64,000 nucleotides of DNA, from the NCBI GenBank assembly GCA_019056595.1, contig CP036163.1, positions 4,774,001-4,838,000 on the forward strand, read 5' to 3'. Position 1 is the stretch's first letter; each line of letters begins with the position of its first letter. Shown one piece after another: positions 1 to 8,785 of this stretch. Position numbers and translations under genes: made by a program. This DNA is from Pectobacterium atrosepticum (GTDB lineage Bacteria > Pseudomonadota > Gammaproteobacteria > Enterobacterales > Enterobacteriaceae). Below the pieces are notes generated by a model. That model did no database searches, had not been told where the DNA came from, and saw only the letters and a program-made list of their open reading frames with translations.

Positions 1-104
1 GCGGTTAGCATGGCGGCGAAATCCGGTTTATCGATCAATGGGCCGAGCGCGTCTTGCAGACTGGCAGATAATTGCTGGAAGGCGTTTTCAAATCGTGTAT
101 GCAT
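1..104 (-). CDS. cdd: Cytidine deaminase, N-terminal part (cut by window edge)
   Basis: Only the first 34 codons are inside the window; the gene continues to the left. The visible residues begin MHTRFENAFQQL and resemble the start of enterobacterial Cdd, which deaminates cytidine and deoxycytidine to uridines in pyrimidine salvage. The Zn-binding catalytic domain lies outside the window. The ATG at 102-104 (minus strand) is the only plausible start. Position after yohJ-yohK on the same strand matches the E. coli order yohJ-yohK-cdd. The 173-base gap to yohK carries CRP-like sites, so cdd probably has its own promoter. Confidence 0.85.
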   Translation of the reverse strand, partial: MHTRFENAFQQLSASLQDALGPLIDKPDFAAMLT

Positions 105-137
105 GTCGGCTTACTCTTTTTACCCGTCAATGACGTC

Positions 138-234
138 ATGTTAGGTAGCAGAGTAGCAATAAATTGTGATCGGAATCTCTTTATTGAATGAAATGAATGC
201 AAATTAACTACTAAATGCGAGATGTATCTCAATT
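138..234 (-). promoter_or_regulatory. cdd promoter region with two CRP-like sites
   Basis: Two sites of the TGTGA-N6-TCACA type are visible. Site 1 is TGTGA (165-169) with a weak TCTCT partner (176-180). Site 2 is TGCGA (216-220) with TCTCA (227-231), nearly symmetric and flanked by A and T runs. Their centres are 51 bases apart. A TAACAT -10-like hexamer on the minus strand (138-143) would place the start near 131, about 41 bases from site 1. E. coli cdd has CRP sites near -41 and -93 with CytR acting between them, and this layout matches. CytR control is inferred. Confidence 0.5.
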
Positions 235-277
235 TTATAGCGGGAACGATGTGGGTACGCATCGTTCCCCTCAGGCT

Positions 278-973
278 TCAGCCAGCAAAGTGCAAGAGTA
301 CGGGGAACACTAACGGAGCAATCAGCGACGTGATGATCCCACATATAACCAGTGCCAGTGAACTGAACGCGCCTTCCTGATAATCGACCTCTGCGCTGCG
401 CGCCGTGCCGAGTGCGTGTGAGGCGGTGCCCATCGATAGCCCACGTGCAGCTTTGGTTTTGATTCCTACACCGTTGAACAGGCTGTGGCCTAATACAGCA
501 CCGAGGATGCCGACAAAAATCACGCAGACGGCGCTGATCGCCGGAATACCGCCGATGGCGCCAGCGACGGCCATCGCAATGGGGGTAGTGACAGATTTTG
601 GCAGCACTGAGGCGGCGATTTCTGGCGATGCGCCCATCCACAGTGCCACCAGCGTGCCGGAGATAATCGCCGTCAGGCTACCGATGAAGCACACGCTGAT
701 GATCGACTTCCAGCGCGCGCGAATTTGGTGTAGCTGTTCATATAGTGGGAACGCCAGCGCGACCACAGCTGGTTGCAACAGGTCGTTAAGCACTTTGCTG
801 CCTTGAAAATAGTGCTCGTAGGGAATCTTCAACACCAGCAGCAGTGGAATAATAATCGCCATCGACACCAGTAGCGGGTTCAACAGGGAAAGCTTGGTCA
901 GTACGGCCAGTTTACGTGCGGCGAAAAAGACCAGCAGAGTAAGGGGCAGCGACCACCACAAATAGCTGAACAT
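278..973 (-). CDS. yohK: LrgB/CidB-family inner-membrane protein YohK
   Basis: 231 residues, almost entirely hydrophobic, with six to eight predicted membrane segments. It matches the LrgB/CidB family (the YohK subtype), partner of LrgA-like YohJ. In Gram-positives such pairs modulate murein hydrolase export and autolysis; related proteins transport small acids. The exact role in enterobacteria is unsettled. The conserved stretch LPKSVTTPIAMAVA is typical of the family. The start ATG overlaps the yohJ stop in a TAATG junction (971-975), so the two genes are translationally coupled. Length matches E. coli YohK. Confidence 0.85.
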   Translation of the reverse strand: MFSYLWWSLPLTLLVFFAARKLAVLTKLSLLNPLLVSMAIIIPLLLVLKIPYEHYFQGSKVLNDLLQPAVVALAFPLYEQLHQIRARWKSIISVCFIGSLTAIISGTLVALWMGASPEIAASVLPKSVTTPIAMAVAGAIGGIPAISAVCVIFVGILGAVLGHSLFNGVGIKTKAARGLSMGTASHALGTARSAEVDYQEGAFSSLALVICGIITSLIAPLVFPVLLHFAG

Positions 974-1380
974 TATTCATTATCCTTCGGCGGCGTGCGA
1001 TCGCCAGCCGTGGCTCGCTCACGCTGCATAATCTGGGTACTGAAACCCACAACCAACATGACAATAAAGGTGCTGATCAGACAGGAAACCACAATGGGGC
1101 CAAACTGCTGATTGACCAGATCGTAATAATTCATAACGCCGACGCCGATGGGAACGAACAGTAGCGCCATGTGACGAATAAGGAGATAGCAGCCCGGTTT
1201 TACCCACTGCGCGGGCAGAATCTGCGAGGCGAGGAGTGTGAACAAGACCAGCATGCCGATGATACTGCCGGGGATAGTGAACGGAAGTAACGCGGATACC
1301 GCATTGCCTGCCAGCAGGCAGAGATAAATCAATGCGAAAGCGCGTAAATACTGCCAGCAAACGATGAACGTATTACGCAT
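973..1380 (-). CDS. yohJ: LrgA/CidA-family holin-like membrane protein YohJ
   Basis: 135 residues from the ATG at 1378-1380, with four hydrophobic segments. The stretch [11 protein letters not shown] and the later [13 protein letters not shown] are hallmarks of the LrgA family. The open frame extends upstream to 1542, but E. coli YohJ starts at the equivalent of [15 protein letters not shown], so the shorter start is used. It forms a two-gene unit with yohK (overlapping stop and start). Proteins of this family are holin-like and are thought to act with the LrgB partner; function here is inferred. Confidence 0.85.
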   Translation of the reverse strand: MRNTFIVCWQYLRAFALIYLCLLAGNAVSALLPFTIPGSIIGMLVLFTLLASQILPAQWVKPGCYLLIRHMALLFVPIGVGVMNYYDLVNQQFGPIVVSCLISTFIVMLVVGFSTQIMQRERATAGDRTPPKDNE

Positions 1381-1534
1381 GGGAAATTCCTGATTAGCAG
1401 AGGGGATTATCATAACGCTAATGGAATTTACGTGCCACAGATCACGAATTTTGTTAAGGAAGGTGAGTCGGCCTGAAGGATGAGCGATACCCAGTTCAGG
1501 CTGAAAATGAAACGAGAAACGGGTGAGATAAATT

Positions 1535-1574
1535 CGGTTCAACCCCGCGTCAGTCTGGATTGGGGGTTGAACCG
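1535..1574. repeat. Perfect 12-bp inverted repeat between yohJ and celS
   Basis: CGGTTCAACCCC (1535-1546) pairs exactly with GGGGTTGAACCG (1563-1574) around a 16-base spacer. It lies 17 bases beyond the celS stop, so it could form the 3' hairpin of the celS transcript. No run of T follows on the minus strand, so it is not a classical intrinsic terminator. An operator role for yohJK is also possible. Confidence 0.55.
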
Positions 1575-1590
1575 GAAGAATGTCGACGCG

Positions 1591-2385
1591 TTATTTTACG
1601 TCTACGTTCCACTTGGTGATGTCAATCTGTCCATCACCGCCAAAGATCTCGGTGCCAAACTGAACGCTACTGATATATTTTGTATTGCTCATCCACTTCT
1701 TGGTTCCTACCAGATAGTTGGTGAAATGGCGAATATTGAGTGATGCATTGTTGGTATTGGAAGTGCGTACGAAGGAAAAGACATTCCAGCCCTTGCCATT
1801 ACCCGCATTGATCCAACCTTTGAATACATTCCAGCTACTGCCGCCAAGGAAAACTGTTTCAATATAATCACCGGCAGGGCCTGCATTGGTATTATTTAGC
1901 CAGATCATTAATTCATCGGTAGGCGTGGAATCCCAATTGGCTTTATCGGTGGTGTGGAACCATATGTCATAAGCTGCATTATACGTGCCGGTAGATTTGA
2001 TGGAATAAGTGACATTACTGGTAATACTTTTATTACTGGATAACTTTATCGGCAATCCACTATTTTCAGTATAACCCGCAGTCCAGTGCCAGCCGCTCAC
2101 CAATGAGGGATAACCTTTAACGCTGGAGCTGCTGCTTGGCCAGTGCCAGTTCCACCCCATGCTGGTGGGACTATTATAGAAAACCGTTTGCTGCCATCCT
2201 TTTACTTCATCTTTCCCCCAGACGTTATTGAATACGTAATATTTATTATTCTCAAAATAGAGTTTGTCTGCGTCTTTGGATGAACTGACCGCAGAAACGG
2301 TTAGGGGCGAGAGTAACAAGGCAGAAAATAATACGGGGAATAACGTACGGAAAATACGCTGTGGATTCTTATTCACTGTAAGCAT
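1591..2385 (-). CDS. celS: Secreted endo-1,4-beta-glucanase CelS, GH12
   Basis: 264 residues, the same length as the described CelS of Pectobacterium carotovorum. Residues 1-32 form a signal peptide (basic start, a long hydrophobic stretch, cut after VSA). The mature part is rich in Trp, Ser and Asn and contains DELMIWLNN, which carries the GH12 nucleophile Glu, and FGTEIFGG near the end, which carries the likely acid/base Glu. It would hydrolyse internal cellulose bonds outside the cell after export to the periplasm and onward secretion. A GGAG ribosome site precedes the ATG at 2385. The gene uses more A/T-rich codons than its neighbours and lies between yohJ and bioA, which are not neighbours in E. 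coli, suggesting acquisition or rearrangement. Confidence 0.9.
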   Translation of the reverse strand: MLTVNKNPQRIFRTLFPVLFSALLLSPLTVSAVSSSKDADKLYFENNKYYVFNNVWGKDEVKGWQQTVFYNSPTSMGWNWHWPSSSSSVKGYPSLVSGWHWTAGYTENSGLPIKLSSNKSITSNVTYSIKSTGTYNAAYDIWFHTTDKANWDSTPTDELMIWLNNTNAGPAGDYIETVFLGGSSWNVFKGWINAGNGKGWNVFSFVRTSNTNNASLNIRHFTNYLVGTKKWMSNTKYISSVQFGTEIFGGDGQIDITKWNVDVK

Positions 2386-2661
2386 AATAAATCTCCTTTT
2401 AATATATGCTTGGGGTTTTTCACTCTGAAATCTAGCACGTATTCAGTCAGTGTGCATGTCTGATTAAATATAAAATGTGGTGTACTTAACAATTGTTATT
2501 GTTTTATTCTATATCAGCATAATTCAGTTCATACGTCATGAATGAAATGAAAATCTTATTCATGAAATAATTATAAGAACGGTAATGAATATCGATAATA
2601 CGAAATAAAATCAAGCGCCATGGTTTTGAGGCGCACAGGAGCGTGCGCCTTGGGTTAACGA
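2386..2661. other. AT-rich intergenic region upstream of celS
   Basis: No gene is seen. It should hold the celS promoter. Two inverted repeats are visible: CATGAAT (2537-2543) with ATTCATG (2558-2564), and AGGCGCAC (2629-2636) with GTGCGCCT (2643-2650). The second lies just past the bioA stop and may be the end of the bioA transcript, although no T run follows on the minus strand. The first lies about 155 bases upstream of celS and could be a regulator site; it does not fit the KdgR consensus well. Confidence 0.4.
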
Positions 2662-3966
2662 TTATTCAAATAACTGTGCGTTATGGATGGCCGCACAAAC
2701 CGCATCCGTCAGCTTACGCAGTTCATCAGGTTGAATGATAAACGGCGGCATCAGATAAATGAGTCGACCAAATGGTCGAATCCAGACGCCGCGCTCGACA
2801 AAGAAACGCTGTAGCCGCGCCATATTGACCGGACGATGTGTTTCCACTACGCCGATAGCGCCCAACACACGGACGTTCGCCACCAGTGGGGAATCCGCAC
2901 AGGGTTGCAGCGCTTCTCGCAACTGCCGCTCAATATTTTGCACTTGCTGCTGCCAGCGGTTATCTGCCAGCAAGGACAGGCTGGCATTGGCTGCTGCACA
3001 GGCTAGCGGGTTACCCATAAATGTAGGGCCGTGCATAAAACAGCCTGCTGCACCGTTACTAATGGTTTCAGCCACCGTTCGGGTGGTCAGCGTGGCTGAG
3101 AGTGTCATATAGCCGCCAGTAAGCGCTTTTCCCAAACACATAATATCCGGCGAAATTCCCGCATGCTCGCACGCAAACAGCTTGCCAGTGCGACCAAATC
3201 CGGTGGCGATCTCATCGGCAATCAGCAAGATCCCCCATTGATCGCACAGTTCCCGTACTCGGCGTAGGTAGGTTGGATGATAAAAACGCATCCCGCCAGC
3301 ACCCTGTACGATAGGTTCCAGTATCACAGCAGCGACCTCGTGAGCATGCGCCGACAGCATCGCCTGCAATGGCGCGATATTGGTTTCCTGCCACTCGTCG
3401 GTAAAACCGCTTTCGTTGATAGCAGCACAGGGTGGCGCATCGACAAATAGGTGAGTCGGCAGGTAACCCTGATACAGGCTATGCATCGAATTCTGTGGAT
3501 CGCATACGGACATCGCACCGAAGGTGTCACCGTGATAGCCGTGACGCAGGGTGAGAAAGCGTTGTCGGGTTTCACCGCGCGCCTGACAATATTGCAGCGC
3601 CATTTTCATCGCCACTTCGACTGCCACCGATCCTGAATCCGCCAGAAAAACGCATTCCAGCGCATCCGGCGTGATGTTTACCAGTTGACGACACAGCGCA
3701 ACCGCTGCCGGATGGGTGATTCCGCCAAACATTACGTGCGACATCTGGCTGAGTTGGCTCTGCACCGCCTGATTGATCGCCGGATGATTGTAACCGTGAA
3801 TCGCCGCCCACCATGATGACATTCCGTCAATCAAGCGACGTCCGTCATCCAGTTGTAGCTCGACGCCGCTGGCTGCTATGACCGGATAGCAGGGCAGTGG
3901 TTTGGTCATCGAGGTGTAGGGATGCCAAATATGGCGCTGGTCAAAAGTAATGTCTTCCGGGCTCAT
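2662..3966 (-). CDS. bioA: Adenosylmethionine-8-amino-7-oxononanoate aminotransferase
   Basis: 434 residues. A PLP-dependent class III aminotransferase that uses S-adenosylmethionine as amino donor to turn KAPA into DAPA in biotin synthesis. Visible features are the N-terminal [36 protein letters not shown] with the PLP-contacting Asp, and [10 protein letters not shown] with the Schiff-base Lys. Starts at [10 protein letters not shown]. It is divergent from bioBFCD across a shared BirA operator, the arrangement found in E. coli. Confidence 0.97.
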   Translation of the reverse strand: MSPEDITFDQRHIWHPYTSMTKPLPCYPVIAASGVELQLDDGRRLIDGMSSWWAAIHGYNHPAINQAVQSQLSQMSHVMFGGITHPAAVALCRQLVNITPDALECVFLADSGSVAVEVAMKMALQYCQARGETRQRFLTLRHGYHGDTFGAMSVCDPQNSMHSLYQGYLPTHLFVDAPPCAAINESGFTDEWQETNIAPLQAMLSAHAHEVAAVILEPIVQGAGGMRFYHPTYLRRVRELCDQWGILLIADEIATGFGRTGKLFACEHAGISPDIMCLGKALTGGYMTLSATLTTRTVAETISNGAAGCFMHGPTFMGNPLACAAANASLSLLADNRWQQQVQNIERQLREALQPCADSPLVANVRVLGAIGVVETHRPVNMARLQRFFVERGVWIRPFGRLIYLMPPFIIQPDELRKLTDAVCAAIHNAQLFE

Positions 3967-3977
3967 GATGATCTTTC

Positions 3978-4030
3978 GTAAACCAAAATGGATTCTATTT
4001 GGTTGACAGTATATCGGGTTAATTTACACT
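3978..4030. promoter_or_regulatory. BirA operator and divergent bio promoters
   Basis: GTAAACCAAA (3978-3987) and its near-perfect reverse complement at 3998-4007 form the 30-base palindrome bound by biotinyl-AMP-loaded BirA. A TTGACA -35 (4003-4008) overlaps its right arm and is followed 16 bases later by TACACT (4025-4030) for bioB. On the other strand TAGAAT (3992-3997) in the centre is a candidate bioA -10. Binding would shut both directions when biotin is plentiful. Confidence 0.85.
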
Positions 4031-4061
4031 GACGAAACGTTTTTAGTTTGGAGATGCCGAG

Positions 4062-5099
4062 ATGGCTGACCGCATTTACTGGACGCTTGAGCAAGCGCAA
4101 GACTTATTTAATAAACCTTTCCTGGAACTGATGTTTGAAGCACAGCAGATCCACCGTCAGCATTTTGATCCCCGTCAGGTGCAGGTGAGCACGTTACTGT
4201 CTATTAAAACCGGCTCCTGCCCTGAAGACTGCAAATATTGCCCACAGAGCTCCCGCTATCGGACGGGGATTGATACCGAGCGCTTGATGCAGGTCGAACA
4301 AGTGCTGGATTCCGCCCGTCAGGCGAAAGCCGCTGGGTCGACGCGCTTTTGTATGGGCGCAGCGTGGAAAAATCCGCACGAGCGTGACATGCCTTATCTG
4401 GAACAGATGGTGCAAGGCGTCAAAGCGATGGGGATGGAAACCTGTATGACGCTGGGGATGCTACACCACGATCAGGCTGAGCGTTTGGCCTCTGCCGGGC
4501 TGGATTTCTATAACCATAACCTCGACACCTCGCCAGAGTTTTACGGCAGCATTATCACTACCCGTACCTATCAGGAGCGTCTGGATACGCTGGATAAAGT
4601 GCGCGGTGCGGGCATTAAAGTCTGTTCCGGCGGCATTGTTGGGCTGGGTGAAACCGTGCGCGATCGCGCCGGGCTGCTGGTGCAGTTGGCTAATTTGCCG
4701 ACGCCGCCGGAAAGCGTGCCGATCAACATGTTGGTCAAGGTGAAAGGGACACCATTGGCGGATAATGAGGACGTCGATCCGTTTGATTTCATTCGTACCA
4801 TTGCCGTAGCGCGTATCATGATGCCGGCCTCTTATGTGCGCCTGTCCGCCGGACGCGAGCAGATGAGTGAACAAACGCAGGCAATGTGTTTTATGGCTGG
4901 CGCGAACTCCATTTTCTACGGTTGCAAACTCTTAACGACGCCAAACCCGAAAGAAGATAAAGATCTGGCGCTGTTCCTCAAGTTAGGTCTGAATCCTCAG
5001 CAAACAGGGACCGAATTTGGCGACAACCAACAGCAGCAGCGCTTGGCAGAACAACTGATTAATGCTGATAGCGAGCAATTTTATAATGCTGCAGTATAG
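4062..5099 (+). CDS. bioB: Biotin synthase
   Basis: 345 residues. A radical SAM enzyme that inserts sulfur into dethiobiotin, the last step of biotin synthesis. The [11 protein letters not shown] stretch (about residues 53-63) holds the CxxxCxxC ligands of the 4Fe-4S cluster. Other conserved pieces are [19 protein letters not shown] and RLSAGRE, the last near the 2Fe-2S Arg ligand. The start ATG follows GGAGATGCCGAG. First gene of the bioBFCD operon, 39 bases before bioF. Confidence 0.98.
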   Translation: MADRIYWTLEQAQDLFNKPFLELMFEAQQIHRQHFDPRQVQVSTLLSIKTGSCPEDCKYCPQSSRYRTGIDTERLMQVEQVLDSARQAKAAGSTRFCMGAAWKNPHERDMPYLEQMVQGVKAMGMETCMTLGMLHHDQAERLASAGLDFYNHNLDTSPEFYGSIITTRTYQERLDTLDKVRGAGIKVCSGGIVGLGETVRDRAGLLVQLANLPTPPESVPINMLVKVKGTPLADNEDVDPFDFIRTIAVARIMMPASYVRLSAGREQMSEQTQAMCFMAGANSIFYGCKLLTTPNPKEDKDLALFLKLGLNPQQTGTEFGDNQQQQRLAEQLINADSEQFYNAAV

Positions 5100-5138
5100 C
5101 GCCCTGTACGCAAACGGCTGCATGGGGCGTGCGCAATC

Positions 5139-6296
5139 ATGAGCTGGCAGCAACGTATTGAAGCTGCGTTGGTACAGCGTCAGCATGATGATGCCTACCG
5201 CGTACGGCAGAGTAATCAGGGGGGGAGCGGACGCTGGCTGATACAAGGCGATCGTTGCTACCTGAATTTTTCCAGCAACGATTATCTGGGGCTGAGCCAT
5301 CATCCCGAGATTGTGCGTGCCTGGCAGCAGGGCGCAGAGCAATACGGTATCGGCAGTGGGGGTTCCGGGCATGTGACGGGATATACCGATGCGCATGCCT
5401 CGTTGGAAAACCAGCTTGCCGATTGGCTGGGTTACCCGCGTGCGCTGCTGTTTATTTCCGGCTATGCCGCGAATCAGGCTGTGGTGGCTGCGCTGGCACA
5501 GGCGGAAGATCGGATTTTTGCCGATAAACTCAGCCATGCTTCACTGCTGGAAGCTGCCGCACAGTCACCGGCGACGCTGCGGCGCTTTAAACACAATCAG
5601 GCGGATAGTCTGCAAGCGCTGCTGGAGAAACCGACAGATGGCCAGACGCTAGTGGTGACCGAAGGCGTTTTCAGCATGGATGGCGATACTGCACCGTTGC
5701 CTGCGTTGCAGGCACAGTGCAGGGCGCACGATGCCTGGTTGATGGTGGACGATGCACACGGGATTGGCGTGTTGGGCGATGAAGGGCGCGGGAGTTGCTG
5801 GCAGCAGGATATCAAGCCAGAACTGCTGATTGTCACGTTCGGCAAGGCGTTTGGCGTCAGCGGCGCGGCAGTGCTATGCACCGAACCGCTGGCCGAATAC
5901 TTCCTGCAATTCGCCCGTCATTTGATTTACAGCACCTCAATGCCGGCGGCGCAGGCCTGTGCGCTGAGCGCGGCGGTTAACTGTGTCCGGCAGGGCGGTG
6001 CGCGGCGTGATGCGCTACGACGTAACATAGCGCTGTTTCGCGCGGGTTTTTCGAACTCGTCATATCAACTGATGAATTCGCAGAGCGCGATTCAGCCGCT
6101 GATTGTTGGCGAGAACGCGCGAGCGCTGGCGTTGATGAACCATCTGCGTGAGCAGGGCGTGTGGGTGAGTGCGATGCGGCCACCGACGGTGCCGCCCGGC
6201 AGTGCACGTCTGCGGATTACACTGACGGCGGAACATCAACCGGAAGATATCAATCGCTTGCTTACGGTATTGCATCATGCTGACAGAAAACTATAA
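5139..6296 (+). CDS. bioF: 8-amino-7-oxononanoate synthase
   Basis: 385 residues. A PLP enzyme of the alpha-oxoamine synthase family that condenses pimeloyl-ACP or -CoA with alanine to give KAPA. Seen motifs: [11 protein letters not shown] near the N-terminus, [21 protein letters not shown] with the cofactor Asp and His, and [12 protein letters not shown] with the PLP Lys. The end overlaps bioC by 20 bases, so translation is probably coupled. Confidence 0.97.
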   Translation: MSWQQRIEAALVQRQHDDAYRVRQSNQGGSGRWLIQGDRCYLNFSSNDYLGLSHHPEIVRAWQQGAEQYGIGSGGSGHVTGYTDAHASLENQLADWLGYPRALLFISGYAANQAVVAALAQAEDRIFADKLSHASLLEAAAQSPATLRRFKHNQADSLQALLEKPTDGQTLVVTEGVFSMDGDTAPLPALQAQCRAHDAWLMVDDAHGIGVLGDEGRGSCWQQDIKPELLIVTFGKAFGVSGAAVLCTEPLAEYFLQFARHLIYSTSMPAAQACALSAAVNCVRQGGARRDALRRNIALFRAGFSNSSYQLMNSQSAIQPLIVGENARALALMNHLREQGVWVSAMRPPTVPPGSARLRITLTAEHQPEDINRLLTVLHHADRKL

Positions 6297-7038
6297 CAAG
6301 CAGGCGATTGCGCAGGCGTTTGGGCGTGCGGCGGGGTGCTATGACCGCTTTGCTGAATTGCAACGCACCAGCGGAGAACGTTTGCTGGCGCTGATGCCTG
6401 CGCATAGTGGTTTACAGGTGTTGGATGCGGGCTGCGGGACAGGACACTTTAGCCGTTACTGGCGTCAGGCTGGTCGAAATGTAACTGCACTGGATTTGTC
6501 GGCGGAAATGCTGGCGTATGCCCGTGAGCAGCATGCTGCAGATCGTTATTTGGAAGGGGATATCGAAAATCTGCCGCTGGCGGATAGCTGCGTGGACATC
6601 TGCTACAGCAATCTGGCAGTGCAGTGGTGTGATTCACTGCCACGCGCGCTGGGAGAGCTGTATCGGATCACGCGGCCGGGGGGCGTTATTGCGTTTGCGA
6701 CGTTAGCGGACGGCTCCTTAAGCGAACTGTCGCAGGCGTGGCAACGGCTCGACGGTACGCAGCGGACGAATCGCTTTTTGCCGCACTCAGTTATCGATGC
6801 GGCCTGCCAGCCTTATCGTCATCATCTGCTACAGGAACGTGAAGTGTGTCTTTTTCCCGATGTGCTGGCGTTGATGAAATCGCTGAAGGGGATTGGCGCG
6901 ACGTGGCTACATGAAGGACGTACGCCAGGGCTATTGAGTCGGGCACGTCTGGCGGCACTATCTGCTTGCTATCCACAAGAACAGGGCGGCTACCCGCTCA
7001 GCTACCAACTGGTTTATGGAGTGATTTATCGTGATTGA
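6277..7038 (+). CDS. bioC: Malonyl-ACP O-methyltransferase
   Basis: 253 residues. Methylates malonyl-ACP so it can enter fatty acid synthesis as a disguised primer for pimelate. The SAM-binding motif [16 protein letters not shown], lies around residues 47-61, followed by [14 protein letters not shown]. Its start lies inside the end of bioF, and its own end overlaps bioD by 8 bases. The operon order bioBFCD is as in E. coli. Confidence 0.96.
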   Translation: MLTENYNKQAIAQAFGRAAGCYDRFAELQRTSGERLLALMPAHSGLQVLDAGCGTGHFSRYWRQAGRNVTALDLSAEMLAYAREQHAADRYLEGDIENLPLADSCVDICYSNLAVQWCDSLPRALGELYRITRPGGVIAFATLADGSLSELSQAWQRLDGTQRTNRFLPHSVIDAACQPYRHHLLQEREVCLFPDVLALMKSLKGIGATWLHEGRTPGLLSRARLAALSACYPQEQGGYPLSYQLVYGVIYRD

Positions 7039-7711
7039 ACGCTGGTTTATAACGGGCACGGATACCGAAGTCGGGAAAACGGTCGCCAGCACGGCAATAC
7101 TCCAGGCCGCTTGTCAGGCGGGATACCGTACCGCAGGCTATAAGCCTGTGGCGTCCGGCTGTGAGATGACGGTTGACGGCATTCGCAACAGCGATGCGCT
7201 GGCGCTTCAGGCCAATAGCAGCGTCCACCTTGATTATCAGATGATTAACCCACTGGCGTTTATGGAACCGACTTCACCGCATATTATCAGTGCGGTGGAG
7301 CAGCGACCTATTCATCTCTCGACGCTGTCAGAAGGGCTACGGGCAGTAGAAACTCAGGCTGATTGGGTGCTGGTCGAAGGGGCTGGCGGGTGGTTTACGC
7401 CGCTGTCGGAGCAGGACACGTTTGCCGATTGGGTGGTACAGGAACAGCTTCCCGTGATTTTGGTGGTTGGTATCAAACTGGGATGTATCAATCATGCGAT
7501 GCTCACCGCCCATGCTATTCAGCACGCTGGCTTGCATCTTGGCGGCTGGATCGCTAATGACGTCATCCCGCCAGGGAAATGGCACCAGCCGTATCTGCAA
7601 ACGCTGCGACAGCGCTTGCCTGCGCCGATGCTGGGTGAAATTCCTTATTTATCGGATCTTCCTCAGCATAATCTGGGGCAGTATATTGATATTGGGTTAT
7701 TATACCCATAA
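7031..7711 (+). CDS. bioD: Dethiobiotin synthetase
   Basis: 226 residues, with a GTG start at 7031 overlapping bioC. ATP-dependent carboxylation of DAPA to dethiobiotin. The P-loop GTDTEVGKT is at residues 8-16, and the Mg/nucleotide loop VEGAGGW lies near residue 115. The last two codons and the stop come from the left end of the repeat that begins at 7701, so the repeat has replaced or created the natural C-terminus. Confidence 0.96.
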   Translation: MIERWFITGTDTEVGKTVASTAILQAACQAGYRTAGYKPVASGCEMTVDGIRNSDALALQANSSVHLDYQMINPLAFMEPTSPHIISAVEQRPIHLSTLSEGLRAVETQADWVLVEGAGGWFTPLSEQDTFADWVVQEQLPVILVVGIKLGCINHAMLTAHAIQHAGLHLGGWIANDVIPPGKWHQPYLQTLRQRLPAPMLGEIPYLSDLPQHNLGQYIDIGLLYP

Positions 7712-7827
7712 TACTTCAAGCTGCATGTGCGTTGGCTGCGTTTACTCACCCGAATCACTTACCTGAGTAAGCTCATCGGGATTCCCTCTCTTGCCGCCTT
7801 CCTGCAACTCGAATTATTTGGAGTATA
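7701..7827 (+). repeat. 127-bp MITE-like repeat, copy A
   Basis: Almost identical in length and sequence to the copy at 12242-12368. Both begin TATACCC and end GTATA; the outer 25 bases of the two ends are imperfect inverted repeats (19 of 25 match in this copy). The centre can fold: CCGAATCACTTAC against GTAAGCTCATCGG. No ORF is carried. It resembles short palindromic repeats known from enterobacteria such as Yersinia; the exact family name is not certain. Confidence 0.8.
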
Positions 7828-8552
7828 GCGGAGTAATTGAAGTCATTAAGACCTCTCAAATCAGATCAATGAAATGAGGGTCGGCCTACAGGGATACTGC
7901 GCCACCATTATGCTGATGAGGATTGTTGGTAAGCCATCACCTGCGTTTACTAATCGCAACGATTTTTGTTGTTTTTTACCAACATTTCTTTCATGAGTAT
8001 AAAGTCTGCATTTTTATCAAAATTAATAGATAAAACCTTCTTGAGTTTTCCTCTAACACCCCGCCATAACTGAATTGTGGCATTTTAGTCCTCAGCTGTT
8101 TTTAGTCTTTTTCCGTCTAATACTTATGCGATAAATCACAGAAAGAGTGTGAAGAAAATCCATATCAGGGGGAATCGCCAATGAAGCGGGTATTTCTCTA
8201 ACTCAGTGCTGATGCGGGGTTGTGGGAGTTATCCACCATTTCTGTGGATAACTATGTGCATTATAGATAGACAACGTGTCCTAGCCGAGAGCTGGCGCGG
8301 GTTTTCGCCAGGTTGGCGCTATTCTCCACGGTTTTGTTAATCTATTTATTATCATTCACTTAAATAAAATCAAGTGTCTTGAACATCAACGGTGCGTAGT
8401 TGCATAAATTAACCTCGCTGGTTATCCCTGCATGTTACATTTTTACCAAATCTGGGGATAAATCATGATGGTTTTATCTGGTAGATTGAATATGAATGTG
8501 CTAGCAAATTCATTTGTCGATTAATCATCCAATTCAGCGATAATTTTCTTGA
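7828..8552. other. Long intergenic region between bioD and uvrB
   Basis: About 725 bases without a supported gene. It contains a DnaA-box palindrome (8228-8252, listed separately) and several A/T-rich stretches. Short open frames are present but none has a recognisable product or a convincing ribosome site. It is longer than I expect for the bioD-uvrB gap of E. coli, and may hold extra uvrB promoters. Confidence 0.4.
8228..8252. promoter_or_regulatory. Inverted pair of DnaA boxes upstream of uvrB
   Basis: GTTATCCAC (8228-8236) and GTGGATAAC (8244-8252) form a perfect palindrome with a 7-base spacer. The right arm includes TGTGGATAA (8243-8251), an exact DnaA box on the minus strand; the left, TTATCCACC (8229-8237), matches 8 of 9. 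A DnaA-binding site in the uvrB upstream region is known in E. coli, which supports a regulatory role. Confidence 0.6.
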
Positions 8553-8572
8553 TGCTGTTTTTATATCCAGTA
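8553..8572 (+). promoter_or_regulatory. LexA box of uvrB
   Basis: Matches CTG-N10-CAG exactly: CTG at 8555-8557 and CAG at 8568-8570, with a T-rich spacer and an outer TA at 8571-8572. The E. coli uvrB box has the same half sites and a very similar spacer. It lies 214 bases before the uvrB start, and implies SOS induction. Confidence 0.85.
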
Positions 8573-8753
8573 TCATGATGGTGGCAAATTTCGCCATTGG
8601 CACTCAGAATAAAGCATCGCGTGTTTAACGTTGTAGGGCGATGCTTGTTTGTACGATGGGTTGTGTCTGTGACGACGCAACCTGTGACGAAAATCGTCAG
8701 TCTATGTCTTTTACCTGCCTCTGTGCGTCCACCCACGAACATCGTATTTAGCG

Positions 8754-8774
8754 ATGAGTAATAACGATAAGTAG
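8754..8774 (+). other. Possible 6-codon upstream reading frame before uvrB
   Basis: ATG AGT AAT AAC GAT AAG TAG ends 11 bases before the uvrB ATG. Its opening repeats the uvrB start context: GCGATGAGTAA here, ACGATGAGTAA at uvrB. No clear Shine-Dalgarno is seen for either. It could be a leader peptide or simply a local duplication. Confidence 0.25.
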
Positions 8775-8785
8775 CGTGTTTAACG

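Noticed and set aside
2537-2564. KdgR box upstream of celS
   Set aside because: The inverted repeat has arms of 7 bases with a 14-base spacer, which does not fit the KdgR consensus spacing.
2629-2650. Intrinsic terminator of bioA
   Set aside because: The stem is good but is followed by A-rich, not T-rich, sequence on the minus strand, so it was left as an inverted repeat only.
4194-4874. Long antisense frames within bioB
   Set aside because: They are mirror frames of GC-rich coding DNA; bioB on the plus strand explains the sequence completely.
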